Positions 56,556 through 64,000 of a DNA stretch of 64,000 nucleotides are shown here, piece by piece (position 1 is the stretch's first letter; each line of letters starts with the position of its first letter). Both the position numbers and the translations under genes were made by a program. The stretch spans positions 1,922,001 to 1,986,000 of the forward strand of contig JBCAML010000006.1 in the NCBI GenBank assembly GCA_038503075.1, given 5' to 3'. This stretch comes from Gyromitra esculenta. Its lineage: Eukaryota; Ascomycota; Pezizomycetes; Pezizales; Discinaceae. The notes under the pieces were generated by a model. The model saw only the letters and a list, made by a program, of their open reading frames with translations, did not search any database and was not told where the DNA came from.

Positions 56556-56826
56556 TCCATGAAGTTTCCAGACATGTTGGAGGTATAGATCAGCGACGTT
56601 TCAGGAATTAACTGTGGTATTGCAGGGGATTAAATGACACATCTTTGACAGGCAGTCTACGATAACTAAAATAGCATCATAACCATTGGATTCTGGGAGA
56701 CCCGTAACGAAATCCATCGAGATCTCTTGCCAGGGACGTTGTGGAATGGGTGGAGGTCGGAGGACACCTTGAGTGCACTGGGTAAGTGGTTTGGCTTTTT
56801 GGCAGACATGGCAGTTGCGTACATAT

Positions 56827-57251
56827 TCTCACGGTTGTGTTTCGCGTTAAGCCCTTCAGTATCCCTGAAGGTGAGCAGTGCTACTTTAAGCGAGGATACA
56901 ACACGTTTAAAGAGTGCAACGTTTTTCTACAAGTTCTACGAGGGGTTTATCTCAAGGCGAAATAAATGCAGCGGATAGAGCAGCGACAGCGAGAGTTCTG
57001 AGGTAGAACCGAAGTAGTATTTCCAACGTAGACAGGAGAAGGTAAACGAGAACGTTGCTTAAGGAAAGAAGAAGAAGAGAAACAGAGACGACTAAAATCC
57101 TTCTCTTAAATACCCCGCTTTCACGTAACACAAAACAACAAGTCAACGACAACCGAAACGTAACCGAGCAACAGAGCCATTATACCGAAGGAAATCCTCC
57201 GAAAATACCAACAACTTTACCCTAACCCATTATCTGGTTCCATCCGTGAAA
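56827..57251 (-). mobile_element. Hybrid-junction LTR without target duplication
   Basis: A 425-bp minus-oriented family 2 LTR, TCTCACGG...CCGTGAAA. The left flank is family 2 element Z (minus); the right flank is family 1 element W (plus). Flanks CATAT and GAGAA do not match. It therefore looks like the product of recombination between LTRs at two different insertion sites. Confidence 0.8.
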
Positions 57252-59062
57252 GAGAACGACAATCTAAGGAAATCACTTTAGGCGATTGTACTGAAGTTAA
57301 CGGCCGTCTCATCTACCGACAAAGGCTCTACATCCCCGACCATGATCCTCTTCGCCTTCTCATCCTACAACGACATCATGACGCCCCCTCTGCTGGTCAC
57401 CCAGGACGTGAAAAATCCTTCGAACTCATCTCGAGACACTTTTATTGGCCAAAGATGAGAGAATATATTGGACGATATACCTGGAATTGTCATGTTTGTT
57501 GACGAGCCAAACCAAACACCCTCGGTACCCATGGCGTCCTGAAACCACTCCCGATTCCTAATCACCCTTGGGAAGAGTTATCGATAGACTTTGTCACTGG
57601 CCTTCCAAAATCCAATGGCTTTGATGCCATTATGGTCATTGTAGATCGACTCTCGAAGATGCGGCATCTTATCCCGTGCAATACTACCGTTAACGCCGAA
57701 CAAACTGCCGAGCTATACCTCCAAAATGTTTGGAAATCTCACGGTTCAGTCTCTCGTTAAGCCCTTCAGTATCCCTGAAGGTGAGCAGTGCTACTTAAGC
57801 GAGATACTAACACGTTCGAGGAGTGCAGTGTTTCTACAGGTTCTACAGTGGGTATACTTCAAGGCGAAGTATCAGCGATGTTTCACAGCGACAGCGAAAG
57901 TTCTGAGATAGAACCGTGGTAGTATTAGAGTAATACAGGTAGAAGTGAACGAGAACGTTGCTTAAGGAAAGAAGAACATAAACGACCAAAATCCAGCACT
58001 TAAATACCCCGCTTTCTTCGACAACAAACCCATAACCGAAAATAACCGAAGAACAAAAGGATTGTACAACCATCCGAACAACAATACAACTAGCGACCGA
58101 ACCACAACTTATTACCTAAGTTAATCCATGAAATCCATGGACTTCCCTCCCATATTACTTCTGATAGAGGAACACAGTTCACCGCGAAGTTCTGGAAGCA
58201 TCTCTGCCAGCGTTTGAATATTGCCGCCCGAATGTCCACCTCCTTCCATCCAGAGACTGATGGACAAACTGAGCGTCTCAATGCCGTGATGGAGCAATAC
58301 CTCCGTTGTTATGTGTCTTATCAACAAGACGACTGGTCTAAATGGCTACCTATTGCCGAATTTGCTGCCAATAACCAGGAATCTGCATGTACTAAGGCTA
58401 CACCCTTCTTCGCCAATTATGGTTATCACCCCCGGTTTGATACTTCTGTCGTCCCCAATGATCGTTCCCCACAGACCCTCGATGCCAATAACTTCGCCCT
58501 AAAAATGGAAGAGTTAAGAGACTTCCTCCGAACGCAGATGAAAACGGCTCAGGATGTCTTCGAAAACAGTACCAATAAACATCGTACCCCTGCGCCTTCG
58601 TTTAAGGTTAAAGACAAAGTTTTTGTGTCCATGAAGAACATGAGGACAACCAGGAACTCGAGAAAACTGGACTGGAAATGGAGTGGCCCTTTTCCTATAA
58701 AACGGGTAATTTCTGCTCATGCCTATGAAGTTAAATTACCAGTTTCAATGAAGTATCATCCTGTATTCCATGTCTCGTTCATAAGGGCTGCCCCTATTGA
58801 TCCCCTCCCGGGCCAAATCATCGCTCCACCGCCCCCAGTACAAGTTAACGATCATGAAGAGTATCTTGTCGAAAGTATTTTAGATTCTCGCCTTCGTCAA
58901 GGAAAACTCCAATACTTGGTCGAGTGGACTGGTTATGCGCTACCCACTTGGGAACCCGCCGAGTATCATGAGGAAACGGAAGCAATAGATGTCTTCCATC
59001 AGAGATATCCGCATAAACCCAAGAGGGACTTGGTTAGTGTTCGCAGGAGCTCACGGCTATGA
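57252..59062 (+). pseudogene. pol: W integrase and chromodomain
   Basis: The first part (57252-57736) has stops (e.g. the CHVC zinc motif is followed by TGA) and SIDFVTGLPKSNG in place of [13 protein letters not shown]. After solo LTR S6 the frame is open (58214-59062, 282 aa). It carries the catalytic E segment [12 protein letters not shown], the integrase C-terminal domain and the chromodomain LVEWTGYALPTWEPAEYHEE, ending VRRSSRL-stop as in E1. This copy contributes no functional integrase. Confidence 0.85.
57737..58133 (-). mobile_element. Family 2 solo LTR S6
   Basis: A 397-bp minus-oriented LTR, TCTCACGG...CCATGAAA. Flanking W coding sequence is collinear (VWK / HGLP), but no clean 5-bp duplication remains. 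An AAATC repeat overlaps both ends. Confidence 0.8.
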
Positions 59063-59323
59063 GGGAGGGCTACTTTCATGGATGGATGTTTCATTGGTTG
59101 GTTAGGCGCATGGGTCTGTGGTTGTTGTGTTTAACTGGTGTTCCCTTTGTTTCTTTGGGTTTATGTTATCATGAGTCAGGTCTTTGTCATCGAAAGAGCT
59201 GGAATGCGGTATATAAGCGAAGGGAATTCCCCTCTTGTTGCGCTTTTTCTTCTTCTTTCCTTAAGCAACGTCTTCTATTGTCCACTCTTGTATTTCACAA
59301 TACAAACCTCGGTTACACCTCTT

Positions 59324-59746
59324 TCTCACGGTTGGGTCCCTCGTTAAGCCCTTCAGTATCCCTGAAGGTGAGCAGTGCTACTTAATGAGGTATCAACGCG
59401 TTCAAAGAGTACAGCGTTTCTACAGGTTCTACGACGGGTCTATCTCAAGGCGAGATAAGTGCAGCGAGGTGGACAGTGACAGCGAGGATTCTGAGATAGA
59501 ATCGAGATAGTATTCCGACAAGTACAGGAGAAGGTAAACGAGAACGTTGCTTAAGGAAAGAAGAAGAAGAACAACGAAAGCAACCAAAATCCTTCCTTAA
59601 ATACCCCGCTTTTCAGTGACACTAACAACAACCCGGCAACAACCGAAACACAAAGACATTATCCTAATAACCCAAAACCTAACCGAACAACAAGAAAATT
59701 ATACAACCACCCGAAACACGACGCATTCCTGAATCAATCCATGAAA
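59324..59746 (-). mobile_element. Family 2 solo LTR S7
   Basis: 423 bp, TCTCACGG...CCATGAAA, perfect duplication CTCTT (59319-59323, 59747-59751). It is inserted in the 3' LTR of W. Confidence 0.88.
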
Positions 59747-60015
59747 CTCTTAACCTTTCGCTGTTGCTGTTTTCAAGTTATCATAACTTGACCCACCCGT
59801 AGAGCCTGTAGAATCTTCGCACATATTCTCGTCGTTGGATTCTTATTCAAGTAGCACTACTCATCTCGAGGGATACTCGAGAGCTTGACAAGAATCCCAC
59901 TCCTTGAGAGGACGCCATTATCATCGAGTTGAGAAAGGACACCTCCAGAAATGAAAATGGATGCATCGGACTCCACAAAGATCTTTCTTTTATGATCAAA
60001 GTGGATAAGTACAGG

Positions 60016-60461
60016 TCTCACGGTTGAGCTTGAGTTAAGCCCTTCAGTATCCCTGAAGGTGAGCAGTGCTACTTAATCAAAGCTACAACACGTTCAAAGA
60101 GTGCTGCGCTTCTACAAGTTCTACGAAGGTCTATCTCCAGGCGAGATAAGTGCAGCGAAGTAGACAGCGACAGTGAGGGTTCTGAGGTAGAACCGAGATG
60201 GTAATTAATAGTTACAGCAGAAGGTAATGAGAACGTTGCTTGAAGAGAAGAAAGAAAAGAAGGCACAAGAATGACCGAAATCCATCGCTTAAATACCCCA
60301 CTTTCCTGTAACACTAACAACAACCCAACAACAACCGAACTACAAAGACATTATTCTAATAGCTTAAATATCACTGAACAACAAGGAGATTGTCCAACCA
60401 TTAAAACAACAATATAGCTAGCAACCAGACCACGAATCATTCCCTAAGTCAATCCATGAGT
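60016..60461 (-). mobile_element. Family 2 solo LTR S8
   Basis: 446 bp starting TCTCACGG. The end reads CCATGAGT instead of CCATGAAA if the duplication is ACAGG (60011-60015, 60462-60466). It is inserted in V. Confidence 0.8.
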
Positions 60462-62682
60462 ACAGGGGCCTTGGTGAAAGCGTCTTTGAGGGCCTTGAAG
60501 GTGAGTTCGGCTTCCACGGTCCATTCGAAGATGGTGCCTTTCTTTGTGAAGGCAGTGAGAGGGGCAGCGAGGCGAGAAAATCCCAAGATAAACCTGCAGT
60601 AGAAGTTTGCGAAGCCAAGGAATGCTTGTACATCCTTGATTGACTTTGGGCGGTTCCAGTCTCGGACTGCTATGAGTTTATCCTCGTCCATCTTAATCCC
60701 TTCAGGGGTAAGGATTAGACCGAGGTATTTTATAGACTGTACGTGGAACTCGCATTTCTCAGGTTTCAAGAGGATGTTATTGGCTTTAAGGGCATCGAGG
60801 ACCTGTCTAACATGTACCTTGTGTTCAGCAAGAGTATCGCTATAGATGAGAATATCATCGAGATAAGCGGTGCAGAAAAGGTCTAGATACTCTCGGAGGG
60901 AATCGTTCACGAATCGTTGAAATGTACCGGGGGCGTTGGTAAGGCCGAATGGCATTACCATATACTCGTATAGTCCATACCGTGTCCGAAAAGCTGTTTT
61001 CCATTCTTCTCCTTCGGCAATGCGAATTTGATGAAAACCGTCACGAAGATCAAGCTTTGAGTACCACTGGGCTTTCGCAAGTCGGTCTAGTGTTTCTTTG
61101 ATCAGGGGGGAGGTATAGCGATCCTTTACGGTAAGGGCATTAAGGCCACGGTAGTCTACACATAGTCGGAGAGAACCGTCGGGTTTGGCTGCAAAGAGGA
61201 CTGGGGAGCCGGCAGAAGAAGAACTAGCGCGGATAAAGCCTTTCTCTAGGTTGTCCTCGATGTATTTCTTCAAAACTAGGAGTTCGTCCCGAGACATGCC
61301 ATAAAGGGGTCCAAATGGTGGTTCCTTGCCTTCTTTTAGGGTGATTTTGTGGTCATATGGACGGCGAAGGGGGAGTCCTTGGGCTTTAGCTTTGTCGAAC
61401 ATGTCTAGATACTCGTGGTATTCGGCAGGTATCCGTTGTCTCTACTCTTCTTTCGTTGTCTTGCTATCAAGAACAGTATTGATTTCGTAGAGGGACATAG
61501 AATACACCTGGATACCCTTTTTCTAGTGAGCATGTGGAAACTGGCGTCGCCGATAAAGGCGGCGTTAAGTCTGGCTGGAGCGGGAATAGCGGTGGCTGAA
61601 ACGATGGGCTGTTTAGGAGCGCAGTGGGTGGTGCAGAATTCAGAGTTGAATTCAATGCTCTTGTTTGCAAACTGTAGATGAACATCATGGAGGTTCATCC
61701 AAGGGATGCAGAGTACCAGGGGGTAATGGCCTAGTTTGGTTACGAAAAATGGGGCTTTTTCAGCGTGTTGTTGGATGGAAAGCTCTCGGTGGCAGAGGTT
61801 TGTGATATCTCCCGAGGCAATTGTTTGGCCGTCAATGACTTCTAATTGACGAGGGATTTAAGGGAGATAAGGGCAGGGAATGGTGACGCACAAAGTTTTC
61901 GTCAATGAAAGCGAATCCTGAGGCTCCAGTGTCAAGAAGTGTGTGTTTTTAAAATTTTATTTTGATGGGAAAGGCTACAAGAGACTACGAAATGTTCCCC
62001 ATCTAAATTATCCTCCACACACATATCTGACACTGAGAACCCAGAAATAGAGAACGCTGACAAAGGAGAAAAATGAACAGAGCAGGGTCACAAGGCGACT
62101 CTGGTTGAACTAGTTAAAAGACTCAACTTAATCTGCTGCGTCGAAGGCAGGAAAGTGGGGCGGCAAAGGTGGGGGAAACACGGAGGGAGCGAGCGGCGGC
62201 GGCGTTGGTGACGACTCCTCTCATCGCTGGGCGTTTTGAGGTGGAGGGGCAATTTGAGAAGATATGTCCTTCCCGGCGCAAAATAGGCAACGGTTATTGG
62301 TTTGTCTCCAAGTTTTTCTTCGGGGGACAACTTTCTTCTTCCGTTAACTTGAATATAGCGCTGTTCGGGGGCGGGACGAGAGGTGGAGGTTCGTCAAAGG
62401 ACAGGTCCATGGGAACAAGCCCTCCAGGGGCAAAGAAGAGGAAGTGGGGACAAAGGCGGAGGGGGCAGCGGCAGGGGCGGTGAATTGTCCCATGGTGTTG
62501 CGGGCAGCATTTTTCGTTTTCTCTTCTTGCTCGGATGCGATTGTTCAAGTGGAGAAGAAAGGCGCAGAAGGAAGTGAAGGTGGTGGGGAAGTCGGCAACG
62601 GTTACCACCGCTTCTTTCAACATGTCTGACATACCGAATTCCAAAGCGTCATTCTTGGCAGATTCGTCGTAGTTGAGGTGCC

Positions 62683-63093
62683 TTTCATGGATGTATGTTT
62701 CGTTGATGGGTCGGGTACAGGGGTACATGGTTGTTACGTTTGATGTCCGTTCTTTGTTTTTCCATGGGTTTCCTGTTACAATGAGTCATGTCTTTGTCAT
62801 CGAAAGAGTTGGAACGTGGTATATAAGCGAAGGGTTTTCCCCTCTTGTTGTACTTTTTCTTCTTCTTTCCCTAAGCAACGTCTTCTATTGTACACTCACT
62901 GTATCTTACGAATACAACCTCGGATTACACCTCGTAATCTTTCGCCGTCGCCGTCTTCAAGTCATCATAACTTGAACCACTAGTAGAGCCTGTAGAATCT
63001 TCGTACACTCTCTTGTCGTTGGTTTCTCGTTCAAGTAGCACTGCTTATCTCGGGGGATACCTGAGAGCTTGACGAGAATCTCGCTCCTTGAGA
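62683..63093 (+). mobile_element. Family 1 solo LTR S9
   Basis: 411 bp, TTTCATGG...CTTGAGA, perfect duplication GTGCC (62678-62682, 63094-63098). It is inserted in V gag. Confidence 0.88.
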
Positions 63094-63252
63094 GTGCCCC
63101 ATGATACCCTGAAAGTCGGCAAGGTAGGCAGAGAAATCTCGCTTTCCTTGTCGGAGTTGATGTAGCTCGCGGAGGGCAGTGCCGAGGGGGTCAGGGTCGG
63201 AGAAGGCTGTTTCAGAGCGCTGATCAGGTCGGCAGCGGAGCTCAGGTGGTAC

Positions 63253-64000
63253 TTTCATGGATAACTGCTTTCGTTGGTTCGTTGGTTATAAGGGTATGAG
63301 GCTATTGTGTTACGTTGTTGTTCCTTGTGTTTCTTTGGGTTTCCGTTGCAATGAGTCAAGTCTTTGTCATCGAACAAGTTGGAATGTGGTATATAAGCGA
63401 AGGGATTTCCCCTCTTATTGTACTTTTTCTTCTTCTTTCTTTAAGCAACGTCTTCTATTGTTCACTCGTGTATTTTACAATACAATTCTCGGTTACACCT
63501 CGTAACCCATCGCTGTCGCCGTCCTCAAGTCATCAGAACTTGACCACCTCGTAGAGCCTGTAGAATCTCCGCACATACTCTCGCTGTTGGTTTCCTACTC
63601 AAGTAGCACTGCTCATCTCGAGGGATACTCGAGAGCTTGACAAGAAACCCGCTCCTTGAGATTACGTTGCTTCCGCATCTACACTCTCTACCACTGCTCA
63701 CCCTCAATCAACACTACCATGAGCAATCCCGCCCCCGCCCCCTGGACCTTCCCTACTTTTGAAAACTTCCAAGCCGCTGCCAATGCTGACCTCGCTTCGG
63801 CATACGAGGAGATCCGCTCACATTACCAACAACGAGTAGATAACCTGACTTATTCAGATTTGCAACTCGAAGAGGCCACCCAAGAAAGAAATAATATGAC
63901 GGCGAGATTTAACACTTGCCAATCCCAACTCCAAGCGGCCGAAGCAGAAGTTGCCCGCCTCCTCAACGCCGCCCCCCCACCGCCTGCACCACCGCCACCA
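63253..64000 (+). mobile_element. Family 1 element U, 5' end (runs off window)
   Basis: 5' LTR 63253-63661 (TTTCATGG...CTTGAGA), with TATA-like GTATATAAGCGAAGG and AAGCAACGT. The primer complement ACGTTGCTT is at 63664-63672, followed by gag. It inserted into V; the right end lies outside the window. Confidence 0.9.
63719..64000 (+). CDS. gag: U Gag N-terminus (partial)
   Basis: 94 codons to the window end, MSNPAPAPWTFPTFENFQAAANADLASAYEE.., collinear with E1 Gag and uninterrupted so far. It holds the acidic N-terminus, a coiled-coil-prone stretch (~residues 25-80) and the start of the Pro-rich linker. The intact frame contrasts with the broken E1 copy, so U may be the better-preserved family 1 member. 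The ATG sits ~57 bp after the LTR, the usual place. Confidence 0.88.
   Translation, partial: MSNPAPAPWTFPTFENFQAAANADLASAYEEIRSHYQQRVDNLTYSDLQLEEATQERNNMTARFNTCQSQLQAAEAEVARLLNAAPPPPAPPPP

Larger units (their letters stand above)
36822..56826 (-). pseudogene. pol: Element Z, integrase fragments
   Basis: Family 2 integrase and chromodomain survive in three pieces: 36822-37724, 56126-56146 and 56556-56826. They are separated by solo LTR A (with B, C and D inside) and solo LTR S5. The first piece holds the chromodomain (LVEWTGYAHPTWEPAEDL) and integrase C-terminus with frameshifts near 36860 and 37340-37500. The last piece holds the region of the CX2C zinc pair and the first catalytic D, also degraded. 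Gag, RT and the other LTR are missing because the element is cut at 56827 by an LTR that joins it to a different element. Confidence 0.82.
57252..59909 (+). mobile_element. Family 1 element W, 5'-truncated
   Basis: Starts inside the RNase H-integrase linker (GAACGACAATCTAAGG, compare E1 at 13373). It runs through integrase and chromodomain to a 3' LTR (59074-59323 and 59752-59909). Solo LTRs S6 and S7 interrupt it. The right flank is element V in mid-pol. Confidence 0.85.
59910..63252 (-). pseudogene. pol: Family 1 element V, pol and gag fragment
   Basis: A minus-strand family 1 copy, cut at 59910 by W and at 63252 by U, with solo LTRs S8 and S9 inside. The RNase H start (DASIF..) is at 59910-60015. 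The RT ORF (61402-60462, ~317 aa) has LDLRDGFHQIRI, YLDD and NFYCRF (R-to-C in the usual NFYRRF). Protease at ~61930 keeps LLDTGASGFAFID, but a stop and frameshifts occur between 61440 and 61900. Gag (62095-62682 and 63094-63252) is frameshifted, and its slippery site has mutated to TTTTAAC (62112-62118). Confidence 0.85.

Noticed and set aside
57734..58135. AAATC direct repeat as the target duplication of solo LTR S6
   Set aside because: It requires moving the LTR ends inward from the boundaries fixed by all other copies, and it leaves the W reading frame one base short. It is only a weak candidate.
1..64000. CRISPR arrays, rRNA, tRNA, bacterial operons
   Set aside because: No short regularly spaced repeats, no rRNA blocks and no cloverleaf that I could support. 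Introns and chromoviruses point to a fungus.

Overview
The window looks like a transposon-saturated segment of a filamentous ascomycete genome. The evidence is cellular genes with 53-57 nt GT-AG introns, fungal-type Ty3/gypsy chromovirus elements, and no bacterial-style operons. A Pezizales (truffle-like) host is plausible but cannot be shown from this sequence alone.

Positions 1-8.2 kb are mostly cellular. They hold a Cys-rich protein gene (301-795), a hypothetical gene (1182-1787), a frameshifted gene (2508-3031), a two-exon HNH nuclease gene (4605-5533), a three-exon gene for a small, probably mitochondrial, coiled-coil membrane protein (6691-7193), and the 3' end of a PD-(D/E)XK-nuclease-like gene. 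That last gene starts at 16794 and is cut into four pieces by three LTR insertions. The last three named genes lie on the minus strand, and the junctions between and around them carry copies of one ~0.35-0.5 kb direct-repeat module (4.2, 5.6, 7.3 and 16.9 kb). Each module contains a hairpin whose apical stem covaries between copies. The layout is therefore module-gene-module-gene-module-gene-module, a possible gene-cassette array. Four small inverted-repeat elements (MITE-like) sit among the genes.

Positions 8.2-64 kb are nested LTR retrotransposons of two related chromovirus families, called family 1 and family 2 here, plus one 721-bp LTR of an unrelated TG...CA family. They stack in five blocks. 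(1) A family 1 solo LTR (8218-15256) contains two solo LTRs and a 5.8-kb family 1 element. (2) A plus-strand family 2 element (17154-29633) contains the foreign LTR and a complete minus-strand element (21130-27015). (3) A minus-strand element occupies 29803-35810. (4) A nest starting at 35905 is up to five levels deep: element Z > solo LTR A > element B (37842-55826) > element C (38948-50997) > element D (40534-46529). (5) A tail of broken family 1 copies (57252-64000) carries further solo LTRs. Most boundaries were placed by 5-bp target-site duplications.

The elements share a consistent expression plan. The LTRs begin TTTCACGG and end CCGTGAGA, not TG...CA. A sequence just after the 5' LTR is complementary to the predicted mRNA 5' end, as in self-priming Tf1/sushi-group elements. 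Gag carries a CCHC knuckle. A slippery TTTAAAC precedes the gag stop and is followed by a covarying stem-loop. Pol lies in the -1 frame and carries protease, RT, RNase H, integrase and a C-terminal chromodomain. Nearly every copy has at least one frameshift, stop or insertion. The 21130-27015 and 29803-35810 copies are the most intact, each with one 1-nt frameshift in pol.
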